64,000 nucleotides of DNA from an uncultured Chloroflexus sp. (GTDB taxonomy: Bacteria; Chloroflexota; Chloroflexia; Chloroflexales; Chloroflexaceae). The notes beneath the pieces were generated by a model. That model was not told where the DNA came from, did no database searches, and was given only the letters and a program-made list of their open reading frames with translations. Below, in pieces: positions 43,766 to 51,457 of this stretch (position 1 is the stretch's first letter; each line of letters starts with the position of its first letter). Where the stretch lies: the NCBI RefSeq assembly GCF_937951745.1, contig NZ_CALFBQ010000029.1:25767-89766 (forward strand), written 5' to 3'. The translations under genes were made by a program, and so were the position numbers.

Positions 43766-45220
43766 ATGATGCAACTCCCCGATTGGCTAGCACGGCAAGC
43801 CGCTCTGCGTCCCCATCAGCCGGCGCTGATCGGCGCGGCAGCGACCTACACTTTTGCCCAACTTGACTGCTGGGCGGGCGCGGTGGCGGTGCGGCTGGGC
43901 CAAAGCGTGCCGCCGGGATCGCGCGTGGCGTTGCTAGCGCGCAACCGGCCGGAATACGCTGTAGTTGTGCATGCTGCACCGCGCGCCGGCGTGACGCTGG
44001 TGCTGCTCAATACCCGGCTTACCGCTGCCGAGCTAGCTTTTCAAGTGCGCGACAGCGCGCTGACCCTGTTGATCACCGAACGTGAACTGATAGCGACAGC
44101 GCGCGCAGCGGCGGGGGCTGTGCCCATTATCACGCTGGAAGAACTGGCCGCCCCCGCAGCGGCGCCTCCGCCGCCGGCGCCGCCAATCAACCTGAGCGCG
44201 CCGCATACGATCATCTACACGTCGGGCACTACCGGGCAGCCAAAAGGTGCGATTCTCACCGCCGGTAACCACTGGTGGAACGCAATCGGCTCCATGCTCA
44301 ACCTTGGTTTGCACGACGACGACCGCTGGCTTGCAGTGCTGCCCCTCTTCCACGTAGGCGGCTTGAGCATCTTGCTGCGCGGGGTGATTTACGGCATTCC
44401 GGTCATCTTGCACGAACGGTTTGATCCGGCATTGGTGCGGCGTGATCTTGATGTGCAGCGCGTGACCATCGTCTCGTTGGTGGCGGTGATGTTGCAGCGG
44501 TTGCTCGCCGTTGATTCCGCGCCGTTCCCGCCGCACCTGCGTTGTGTCTTGCTCGGCGGCGGCCCGGCGCCGCGACCGTTGCTCGAACAGTGTGCAGCGC
44601 GCGGGATTCCGGTGACGCAGACCTACGGTATGACCGAAGCGGCGTCGCAAGCGGCGACGCTTGCTCCTGCCGAAGCCTTACAGCGGCTCGGTTCGGCGGG
44701 CAAGCCGCTGTTGCCGGTTGAGCTGCGGATTGTGACGCCAGACGGCCACGACGCGGCGCCGGGTGAGGTGGGTGAAATCTGTCTGCGGGGGCCGACCATT
44801 TCGCCGGGGTATCTGGGAATGTCGCCGCGTCAGCCTGACGAATGGCTGCCCACCGGCGATGTGGGCTATCTTGATGGGGAAGGCTACCTCTACGTGGTTG
44901 ACCGGCGCAGTGATCTGATTATCGCTGGTGGTGAGAATATCTATCCGGCTGAGGTTGAAGCGGCGCTGCTCGCGCATCCGGCTATAGCAGAAGCAGGTGT
45001 GGTGGGGTTACCCGACCCCGAATGGGGCCAGCAACCGGTTGCGGCGGTGGTGCTGCGCCAGCCAGTGACAAGTGAGGAGCTGATTGCGCATTGCCGCGCG
45101 CGGCTGGCCGGCTACAAAGTGCCGCGCACGATTGTGGTTGTGGATGAACTGCCGCGCACAGCGGCAGGCAAGCTCCGCCGGCACGAGCTGCGAGCATGGC
45201 TGGCGCAGCGAGTGACGTGA
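43766..45220 (+). CDS. menE: o-Succinylbenzoate-CoA ligase MenE
   Basis: This 484-residue ANL-superfamily ligase activates o-succinylbenzoate with ATP and CoA. It has the P-loop YTSGTTGQPKGAIL, TYGMTEAASQ, PTGDVGYLDGEGYLYVVDRRSDLIIAGGENIYPAEVE and the C-terminal catalytic Lys in PRTAAGKLRRHEL. It directly supplies the MenB substrate. Two ATGs in tandem (43766 and 43769) or a GTG at 43763 can start it. Together with menH, menB and menA it forms a near-complete lower pathway for menaquinone, the quinone of this photosynthetic chain. Confidence 0.93.
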   Translation: MMQLPDWLARQAALRPHQPALIGAAATYTFAQLDCWAGAVAVRLGQSVPPGSRVALLARNRPEYAVVVHAAPRAGVTLVLLNTRLTAAELAFQVRDSALTLLITERELIATARAAAGAVPIITLEELAAPAAAPPPPAPPINLSAPHTIIYTSGTTGQPKGAILTAGNHWWNAIGSMLNLGLHDDDRWLAVLPLFHVGGLSILLRGVIYGIPVILHERFDPALVRRDLDVQRVTIVSLVAVMLQRLLAVDSAPFPPHLRCVLLGGGPAPRPLLEQCAARGIPVTQTYGMTEAASQAATLAPAEALQRLGSAGKPLLPVELRIVTPDGHDAAPGEVGEICLRGPTISPGYLGMSPRQPDEWLPTGDVGYLDGEGYLYVVDRRSDLIIAGGENIYPAEVEAALLAHPAIAEAGVVGLPDPEWGQQPVAAVVLRQPVTSEELIAHCRARLAGYKVPRTIVVVDELPRTAAGKLRRHELRAWLAQRVT

Positions 45221-45246
45221 AGGTGCAAGGGATGGACAACGCAAGG

Positions 45247-45282
45247 ATGCGAAGAGCGCAAAGGGCGCAACGTGATTGGGAC
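45247..45282. repeat. 36-bp direct repeat, copy 1
   Basis: The unit runs from ATGCGAAGAGCGCAAAGGGC to CAACGTGATTGGGAC and is repeated without change at 45322-45357 after a 39-bp gap. Confidence 0.9.
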
Positions 45283-45321
45283 AGACTTAGAGCATGTTTT
45301 GGAACGCACAGAACAATGTAA

Positions 45322-45357
45322 ATGCGAAGAGCGCAAAGGGCGCAACGTGATTGGGAC
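45322..45357. repeat. 36-bp direct repeat, copy 2
   Basis: Identical second copy of the unit at 45247-45282, ending 5 nt before the DUF1405 stop codon. Confidence 0.9.
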
Positions 45358-45362
45358 CTGCG

Positions 45363-46022
45363 TCAATCTTGTTGTGGTGCGCCGTAATCACTCTTAAGCT
45401 GCAACCCGCGCGCCTCGATCTGCTGCGCGACCACGACTGACGGCCGGGTCAGCCAGAAGCCCAGCCCACTCGTCAATATCACTGCCGTCCACATGGCAAA
45501 GGCTGGCGTGACCACCCACGTCAGTGGCGGATGAAAACCGAGGCCATAATCAACCACAATTGACAAGCTAAAGAAGCCGGCTACGGCAGCGCGGGTGCCC
45601 ATCCCAAGCGGGCCGATGCGCGTCGCGAGTAAAATACCCTCGCACGTTAAGCCAATGTGTGACACAAACAGCATCAGCTCGAGCGGTTCGACGGCGCCGG
45701 CGCCGAGCCAATGGCGCGACCAGAAGGCCAATGTCCACAAGCCGTACTTCATGCAGGCGAAGGCAGCAAAGGCGGTAAACCACGGCACAGCGCGGCCATA
45801 GCGGATCAAGATGAAGGCAATGGTGGCATAGAGTGCGGCGGCTGGGCAGTCGGGGATAAAGATCCATGCCCATAGCGGCGATGAGGCCAACATCGGCCCA
45901 TACCAGACAATCCCGCCCCAGACGACACCGAACAGATTGAGCGCCATACACATCCAGAAAATGAACGGATGGCCGGTGATAAATGCATATACCCAGTCGA
46001 TAAATTGGCGAATGTGGCGCAT
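45363..46022 (-). CDS. DUF1405 (YpjA-like) membrane protein
   Basis: This 219-residue protein has about six membrane helices. NLFGVVWGGIVWYGPMLASSPLWAWIFIPDCPAAAL is the conserved start of the DUF1405/YpjA family. The function is not known. GAGG lies 5 nt before ATG 46022; a GTG at 46037 is an unlikely longer start. It is convergent with menE across the direct-repeat region. Confidence 0.82.
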   Translation of the reverse strand: MRHIRQFIDWVYAFITGHPFIFWMCMALNLFGVVWGGIVWYGPMLASSPLWAWIFIPDCPAAALYATIAFILIRYGRAVPWFTAFAAFACMKYGLWTLAFWSRHWLGAGAVEPLELMLFVSHIGLTCEGILLATRIGPLGMGTRAAVAGFFSLSIVVDYGLGFHPPLTWVVTPAFAMWTAVILTSGLGFWLTRPSVVVAQQIEARGLQLKSDYGAPQQD

Positions 46023-46126
46023 GTGATCCTCTGTCACTACTCATTATGGAGCCGCACGCCGTGTGGCGGTACCATTATCATCATCGGAGCCGCCCAGCCG
46101 TGGGTAGTACCGTGGGGTGTTACCAT

Positions 46127-46666
46127 TCATCGATCCAGCCGTCGGATTGGTACTCCACCCACGAACGCTCCCGGTGGCACATCGCGATTAACCAGACTCA
46201 TGGCCGAAACAGTCGCACCGGCGCCGATAACTACTCCCGGCAAAATGGTACAATTTGCACCGATTGTCACGTCAGCACCAATCACTACCGGGCCACGCTT
46301 CCACTCAGAGCGGGTCACCTCGTGGCACAGAATAGTCGTATTGTACCCGATCACGCAATTCTCACCGAGGGTAATGTCTTCGGGGAAGAAGATATCGAAC
46401 ATCACCATCAGGCCGACACTAGCGTGCGGAGCGACGTTAACCCCAAGTAGCCGATAGATCGTGTTCTTGAGCGGAATGCTCGGCGTATAGCGAGCCACTT
46501 GGATCAGCGCGGCATTGCGAATAATACGCGGATACCCGCCGGCCAATTGGGGAAAGTACCAGAGCGCATTGTGCGGGCCGGGTAGCGGTGCGCTACGCAG
46601 GCGGGCCTTGCGCTCGGCGGTTGAGCCGAGGCCATCAGGGTGGATACAATCGATGCTGTTGGTCAT
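46127..46666 (-). CDS. Left-handed beta-helix acyltransferase
   Basis: This 179-residue protein contains hexapeptide repeats from about residue 78 (ITLGENCVIGYNTTIL, VVIGADVTIGANCTILPGVVIGAGATVSAMSLV), the left-handed beta-helix of acetyl- and acyltransferases. The candidate catalytic His is in LCHEVTRSEW. Such enzymes acetylate sugars or amino sugars. The substrate is unknown and no sugar pathway gene is adjacent. ATG 46666 starts a normal N-terminal helical part. Confidence 0.82.
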   Translation of the reverse strand: MTNSIDCIHPDGLGSTAERKARLRSAPLPGPHNALWYFPQLAGGYPRIIRNAALIQVARYTPSIPLKNTIYRLLGVNVAPHASVGLMVMFDIFFPEDITLGENCVIGYNTTILCHEVTRSEWKRGPVVIGADVTIGANCTILPGVVIGAGATVSAMSLVNRDVPPGAFVGGVPIRRLDR

Positions 46667-46835
46667 AGGTGGGTATAGAGTAGCGAGATATCATCAGGAA
46701 CGTACCTGTATTATAGTCCCGACCACACTCTCAACAAGTAGTGTTGATGTAAGCAGCGAAGCTAACGGAAACTGGCAAAAAATAGCGCTTTCCCTTACAC
46801 TATAGTGGAAAAATGTTTTGGATGGCGGAAAATGT

Positions 46836-47600
46836 ATGGTACAGTCAATTGATCGTGCCTTCGATGTGTTAGAGGCGCTCGCGCTGGCAAATGATGATCT
46901 CAGTGTCTCAGAATTAAGCGAGCGTCTCAATCTGCCGATAGCGACAGTGCATCGTCTCCTTTCTAGTTTAGCGGCCAGAGGCTATGTAACGCAAGAAGCA
47001 AGTACGCGTCGGTATGGGCCGGGGCCACGATTGCTGGAAATTGCCGCGCGTGCGGCGCAAAGCCGTCGGTTTGACCTCATCCGCATTGTGCGAGCCGAGC
47101 TGGTGAAGCTTACTGCTGAGACCGGCGAGACGAGTAATTTGATTATTCGACAGGGCGATGCCGCAGTCTATCAAGAGCAAATCCCTAGCCCGCACTTAGT
47201 GCGAATGTTCACCGAAGTCGGCCAACGCACGCCGTTGTACTGTACTGGCGGTGGCAAAGCTATTTTGTCGGCGTTGCCAGCGTCTGAACTCGAACAGTAC
47301 CTCGCAACCGGTCGCTTCGAGCGATGGACGAACAAGACGATTACCGACCGTGACCATCTGCGTACCGAGCTAGCCATCGCGCGCGAACGTGGTTTTGCCA
47401 TCGATGACGAAGAGCGGGAGGAAGGTGTTTGCTGCGTCGCGGCACCGATCTTTGATCGACGTGGGCAGGTGGTAGGAGCAATCAGCTTGTCGGGGCCTTC
47501 CAACCGGCTTGATCGGGTGCGGGCCGAGGCGCTTGGGCCGCGGGTGCGGGCGGCCGCACTTGCATGTAGCCGGCAATTGGGTTTCCACACAGACATATGA
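46836..47600 (+). CDS. IclR-family transcriptional regulator
   Basis: This 254-residue regulator has an N-terminal winged helix (IDRAFDVLEALALANDDLSVSELSERLNLPIATVHRLLSSLAARGYV) and a C-terminal GAF-like effector domain ending with VVGAISLSGPSNRLD and conserved VCCVAAPIFDRRG. IclR proteins usually control an adjacent catabolic or transport gene. Here the stop codon overlaps the start of a permease gene (ATGA), so that permease is the likely target. The effector is unknown. Confidence 0.92.
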   Translation: MVQSIDRAFDVLEALALANDDLSVSELSERLNLPIATVHRLLSSLAARGYVTQEASTRRYGPGPRLLEIAARAAQSRRFDLIRIVRAELVKLTAETGETSNLIIRQGDAAVYQEQIPSPHLVRMFTEVGQRTPLYCTGGGKAILSALPASELEQYLATGRFERWTNKTITDRDHLRTELAIARERGFAIDDEEREEGVCCVAAPIFDRRGQVVGAISLSGPSNRLDRVRAEALGPRVRAAALACSRQLGFHTDI

Positions 47601-48808
47601 TCGTTCCTGTCCTAACATTGTTGATTGTGATCGCGACGATTGTTGGCGTGGCAGCGGGGCGCTGGCCATTGCTACGCGCCGACCGCACCACGATCACATT
47701 GATCGGAGCGGCGCTGCTGCTTGGCATCGGTGCGATGTCGCTAGAGCAAGCGTATGAGGCGATTGATTTCAACACCATCTTGCTACTGTTTAGCATGATG
47801 GTCATCAACGGTAGCCTCTTTCTGGCCGGCTTTTTTGGCATCGTTACCCAGCGCGTGGTGCAATTCGCCCGCGGCCCGCGCTCATTGTTAGCGTTAGTCA
47901 TCGGCGCAAGTGGCGTGCTCTCGGCGCTGTTTTTGAATGACACCATTGTGCTGATGATGACGCCGATCGTGCTCGATGTGACCCGCGCCTTGCGGCGCAA
48001 CCCACTGCCCTACTTGATCGGGTTGGCGGTTGCAGCCAATATCGGCTCAACTGCCACTATCACCGGTAACCCACAGAATATTATTATTGGCAGCGCCTCA
48101 AAGATTCCCTACCTTGATTTTGCCGCTGCGCTAACACCGACCGCGTTGATCGGATTAGTGATCTGTTGGGTTGTTGTAACGCTCGTCTACCGCGACGAAT
48201 TTCGCGGCGGAGCGCTGGCGGCGCCCAACGTCTTGCGCACGCGGGTCTACCGTCCGTTGCTACGCAAAGCGGCGATCGTGATCAGTCTCATGCTGATCGC
48301 CTTTCTGGTTGGCATACCGGTGCCGCTGGCCGCCTTTGTTGCCGCCGGAGCGCTGCTCGCCACCCGCCGCATCTGGCCCGAACGAGTCTTCAAGACGATT
48401 GACTGGGGGTTACTTACCTTCTTTGTCGGGTTGTTTGTGGTCACCCATGCGCTAGCAACGCAAGGGTGGACGGAGCTACTCTTCACGGCCCTAGCTCCAC
48501 TTGCTCAAGCCGGGATGGTACCGTTCGGGTTGGTGTCGGTCGTGCTCTCGAACCTGATCAGCAACGTCCCGGCAGTGTTGCTGTTGCAGGGCTTAATTCC
48601 GGCCTTTGCCGATCAGCAGCGCGCGTGGCTGACACTAGCCGCCACCGCAACGCTAGCCGGCAACCTCACCCTGCTCGGTTCGGTCGCCAATCTGATCGTG
48701 GCCGAACTCGCGGCGCGCTGGGGAGTGCAGGTGAGCTTCGGCGCCTACCTGAAGGTGGGTCTGCCGGTGACGATCTTGACCGTGGCGGTAAGTTTTGTGC
48801 TAGTGTGA
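47597..48808 (+). CDS. ArsB/SLC13-type ion transporter
   Basis: This 403-residue membrane protein belongs to the ion transporter superfamily (ArsB, CitM, P-protein). It has about ten helices and the helical-hairpin motifs ALFLNDTIVLMMTPIVLDVT and IGSTATITGNPQNIIIGSASKI, with a second inverted set SNLISNVPAVLLLQ and LAGNLTLLGSVANLIVAE. Substrates in the group range from citrate and other anions to arsenite. It is translationally coupled to the IclR gene, which favours an organic acid, but this is inference. Confidence 0.85.
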   Translation: MIVPVLTLLIVIATIVGVAAGRWPLLRADRTTITLIGAALLLGIGAMSLEQAYEAIDFNTILLLFSMMVINGSLFLAGFFGIVTQRVVQFARGPRSLLALVIGASGVLSALFLNDTIVLMMTPIVLDVTRALRRNPLPYLIGLAVAANIGSTATITGNPQNIIIGSASKIPYLDFAAALTPTALIGLVICWVVVTLVYRDEFRGGALAAPNVLRTRVYRPLLRKAAIVISLMLIAFLVGIPVPLAAFVAAGALLATRRIWPERVFKTIDWGLLTFFVGLFVVTHALATQGWTELLFTALAPLAQAGMVPFGLVSVVLSNLISNVPAVLLLQGLIPAFADQQRAWLTLAATATLAGNLTLLGSVANLIVAELAARWGVQVSFGAYLKVGLPVTILTVAVSFVLV

Positions 48809-48814
48809 CCTATC

Positions 48815-48843
48815 TTGCACGGCAATCCAGAGTATGGTAGACT
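48815..48843 (+). promoter_or_regulatory. Sigma-70-type promoter of tRNA-Arg
   Basis: TTGCAC (48815-48820), a 17-nt spacer and TAGACT (48838-48843), with the tRNA starting 13 nt after the -10 hexamer. Confidence 0.6.
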
Positions 48844-48855
48844 CGGACGGGCAAT

Positions 48856-48931
48856 GCCCTCGTAGCTCAGGGGATAGAGCAGCAGTTTCCTAAACTGCGT
48901 GTCGCGCGTTCGAGTCGCGCCGGGGGCGCCA
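48856..48931 (+). tRNA. tRNA-Arg (anticodon CCT)
   Basis: A complete 76-nt cloverleaf. The acceptor stem GCCCTCG pairs with CGGGGGC, allowing one G-T pair. The anticodon stem GCAGT/ACTGC encloses loop TTCCTAA, giving anticodon CCT for AGG. The T arm has GTTCGAGTC, the discriminator base is G, and CCA is encoded. Confidence 0.95.
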
Positions 48932-48940
48932 TCGAGGATA

Positions 48941-48970
48941 GAGCGCCGATCTGGAAACAGATCGGCGCTC
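48941..48970 (+). terminator. Terminator of tRNA-Arg
   Basis: A perfect 12-bp stem GAGCGCCGATCT / AGATCGGCGCTC with loop GGAAAC, 9 nt after the tRNA and followed by GTTCTATGTT. Confidence 0.8.
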
Positions 48971-49129
48971 GTTCTATGTTGGCACGAAACGCAGCAACTG
49001 CTTGACGAAATGAATGGATTGGTTTGGCACACCTATAGCCCGTGCTGGTGAAGGAAGATTTCTTACCGATATGTCGTTGATTGATAACGATACGCTTGAC
49101 GCTGCCCAGTTATTACGGTAGGATAGAAA

Positions 49130-49158
49130 TTGAGATTTAGGTCTGGCTAAAACAAAAT
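49130..49158 (+). promoter_or_regulatory. mntH promoter with DtxR/MntR-like operator
   Basis: A -35-like TTGAGA (49130-49135) and -10-like CAAAAT (49153-49158) are 17 nt apart. Exactly filling the spacer is the inverted repeat TTTAGGTCTGGCTAAA (49136-49151), which matches the general DtxR-family box TTTAGGTTAGCCTAAA at 13 of 16 positions. Binding there would block RNA polymerase. The window encodes a suitable regulator at 34726. Confidence 0.6.
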
Positions 49159-49215
49159 CTTGCCATACCGATACGATCCTACTGCTTCCTAAGCATTGTT
49201 ACCGGCGGGTTAAAG

Positions 49216-50490
49216 ATGGATGCTGTTCCTCATACACGCCCAAGCCGTACTAAACTCTTTCATCTCGAGTCGTTCTACCAAAGGGTGCTTCGGCTCTTGC
49301 CATTCCTTGGGCCAGCCTTTGTAGCAGCGGTGGCATATATCGATCCAGGCAACATTGCCACCGCGGTGCAGGCAGGTGCCCGCTTTGGCGTGATGTTGCT
49401 TTGGGTGGTTGTTGCCAGCAACCTAGCGGCAATGTTGATCCAAGCGTTGTCAGCGAAGGTTGGGATTGCTACTGGTCATAGTCTTGCTGAACTCTGTCGT
49501 GAGCACGTTCCGCAGCCGGTGGTTTGGGTGATGTGGCTTATCAGCGAGCTAGCGGCTATTGCCACTGATTTAGCCGAATTTATCGGGGCGGCAATCGGCT
49601 TTCAGTTGCTCTTCGGCTTACCATTGCTCTTGGGTGGTGTGCTGACAGCGTTGGTGACGTGGCTGATCATTGGTTTGGAGCGTCGTGGATTTCGCCGCCT
49701 CGAAGCAGTGATTGCGGGGTTGTTGTTTACCGTTGCCGGTTGTTATGTCGCCGAGCTGGCGTTTGGTCGTCCTGACTGGCGTGAGGTCAGTTTTCATGCC
49801 GTCGTGCCCCAGCTTGCTGGAACCGATAGTCTCATCCTTGCGGCCGGTATCCTTGGCGCCACCGTGATGCCGCACGCGATTTTTCTCCATTCGGCACTCA
49901 CGCAGCGACGGATTGTAGGTCGTACCGAAGCTGAGCGGCGCGCTATTTATCGTTTCGAGCTGGTTGACATGATCATTGCGCTCAGCATTGCCGGTTTGGT
50001 CAATGCCGCGATGATGATTATGGCTGCAACCGCCTTTTATCGCCATGGTCTCTACGATGTGGCCACCATTGAGGGGGCATATCAGAGTTTGACGCCGTTG
50101 TTTGGTTCATCAGCGAGCATAATCTTTGGGATAGCGTTGCTATCCGCTGGGATTTCATCGTCAGCAGTAGGTACGTTGGCCGGTCAGACGATCATGCAGG
50201 GGTTCTTACGTTGGGAAACGCCGCTCTGGGTACGGCGGATCATCACCATGGCGCCGGCACTTGTGGTCATTGCGTTGGGGATCGACCCCACGTGGGCGTT
50301 GGTGCTAAGCCAAGTGGCGCTCAGTTTTGCGCTGCCTTTTGCGTTAATCCCGCTGATTTGGTTCACTAGCCAGCGTCACCTCATGGGCAGTTTGCGCAAT
50401 CGGTGGCTGACGACTGTTGTCGCGAGTGTGATCACTGCGGTGATCATTTTGCTCAATATTGCGCTGATTGTGCAGGCGGTGATCGCTTAG
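49216..50490 (+). CDS. mntH: NRAMP-family divalent metal transporter MntH
   Basis: This 424-residue proton-coupled importer of Mn2+ (and Fe2+) has 11 membrane helices. The metal-binding motifs are DPGNIATAVQAGARFG in helix 1 and MPHAIFLHSALT in helix 6, where the Met is the metal-selecting residue. The loop TDLAEFIGAAIGF is typical. The promoter carries a DtxR-like operator, consistent with manganese control. Confidence 0.95.
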   Translation: MDAVPHTRPSRTKLFHLESFYQRVLRLLPFLGPAFVAAVAYIDPGNIATAVQAGARFGVMLLWVVVASNLAAMLIQALSAKVGIATGHSLAELCREHVPQPVVWVMWLISELAAIATDLAEFIGAAIGFQLLFGLPLLLGGVLTALVTWLIIGLERRGFRRLEAVIAGLLFTVAGCYVAELAFGRPDWREVSFHAVVPQLAGTDSLILAAGILGATVMPHAIFLHSALTQRRIVGRTEAERRAIYRFELVDMIIALSIAGLVNAAMMIMAATAFYRHGLYDVATIEGAYQSLTPLFGSSASIIFGIALLSAGISSSAVGTLAGQTIMQGFLRWETPLWVRRIITMAPALVVIALGIDPTWALVLSQVALSFALPFALIPLIWFTSQRHLMGSLRNRWLTTVVASVITAVIILLNIALIVQAVIA

Positions 50491-50513
50491 CGCCGTTTTA
50501 CCCCGATCAGCCA

Positions 50514-50993
50514 TTATTGCCGCAGTCCGGCCAGCGTTTGCTCAAGCCCCGCCGCTCGTTCGGCGGTGTAGGGGCCGGTGTCGCGCCAGAAGATGCGTCC
50601 GGTGCGATCAACTAAAAGTAGCGTGATCGTCTCGGTGGTGGGAATCTGTAACGCTGCCGTCACCTGCCGCACATCGCTATAGATCGTCAGTGTCCGATTG
50701 CGCACTTCTGGATCAGGAATAGCAAACGCCATCCCGCCGTCGATGAAGGGGCGGGCAAGGGTGTATTGCCGTCCGATGATCGGCAGCTCGTAGGCTCGCA
50801 GGTCAGGATAGGCGGCAAGCAGCGGGTTAAGGAACGGAAACCAAGCGTCAACGAGCGCTTGATGCCAGCGGCGAAACGCCATGATGGCGATGTTAAGCGC
50901 GCCGCCGAACTCTGCCGGCAAGGTGAGCGTGCGCCCGTTGAGGTTGCGGGCTAGCAGCGTGGGGAAAATGACTGTGGTTGGCGTATGGTTCAT
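50514..50993 (-). CDS. Thioredoxin-fold-like protein without redox cysteines
   Basis: This 159-residue protein reads like a thioredoxin/AhpC-TSA-like fold (LTLPAEFGGALNIAIMAFRRWHQALVDAWFPFLNPLLAAYPDLRAYELPII). A strand with TITLLLVDRTGRIFWRDTGPYT lies near the C-terminus. It contains no Cys at all, so it cannot work as a peroxidase or disulfide reductase. A relation to ATP10-like assembly proteins is possible. ATG 50993 is preceded by GAGGATG. It overlaps no other gene and is convergent with mntH. Confidence 0.6.
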   Translation of the reverse strand: MNHTPTTVIFPTLLARNLNGRTLTLPAEFGGALNIAIMAFRRWHQALVDAWFPFLNPLLAAYPDLRAYELPIIGRQYTLARPFIDGGMAFAIPDPEVRNRTLTIYSDVRQVTAALQIPTTETITLLLVDRTGRIFWRDTGPYTAERAAGLEQTLAGLRQ

Positions 50994-51457
50994 TTGTTCA
51001 TCCTCTCACCGCTATCACGTGATCCTGTCAGTAGTGTAGCGCTAATCAGTGCAGCATGGAAGCTGGAGGTAGCCGGGCATCATCCCGAGTGTGGGTCAAT
51101 GTTTTCTCTGTCAAGCGAAGGTTAGTGGCCTTCGCTTTTTGGTGTATAAACGGTTAATAATCGTGCGCTAGGAGCGTGTCTTTAATTTTTTGGATGCTCT
51201 TGTTTTAGTGTTTTATCAACAAAAAGTTTTTAGTTCAAACAATCACAAGATTTATTGCGATTTTATTAAAAATATTTCATCAAAATCAAGATAGATAATG
51301 TTTGTTAACCGGCAGGAAAGTTCCTTTTTCTGGATAATGTTGTTGGTTAACTGTACAATCATTGCAACATCCTTATAGATACGGCGCCGTCTCCACCCGT
51401 TCATTTCCTCTTATCATCTCCTTGTCAATTTGCTCGAATGGCAGAAAGGAGCAGGTG
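50994..51457. other. AT-rich intergenic region upstream of the large surface protein
   Basis: About 460 bp without a recognisable gene. The stretch 51140-51360 is much richer in A+T than the surroundings. It contains an inverted repeat GTTAACC/GGTTAAC (51304-51310 and 51345-51351). A plus-strand terminator-like hairpin at 51113-51137 has no gene before it on that strand. Confidence 0.6.
51113..51137 (+). terminator. Intrinsic terminator with no gene upstream on its strand
   Basis: A perfect 9-bp stem AAGCGAAGG / CCTTCGCTT with a 7-nt loop; with the last two stem bases the T run reads five long. It could end a small RNA or read-through from mntH. Confidence 0.7.

Noticed and set aside
45247..45357. 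CRISPR-like 36-bp repeat with 39-bp spacer
   Set aside because: Only two units, low-complexity CGCAAAGG-type sequence, and no cas genes; better explained as a dispersed intergenic repeat.
48856..49215. tRNA-Arg as the attachment site of an integrated element
   Set aside because: No integrase gene and no repeat of the tRNA 3' end was found nearby; the flanking genes are backbone.
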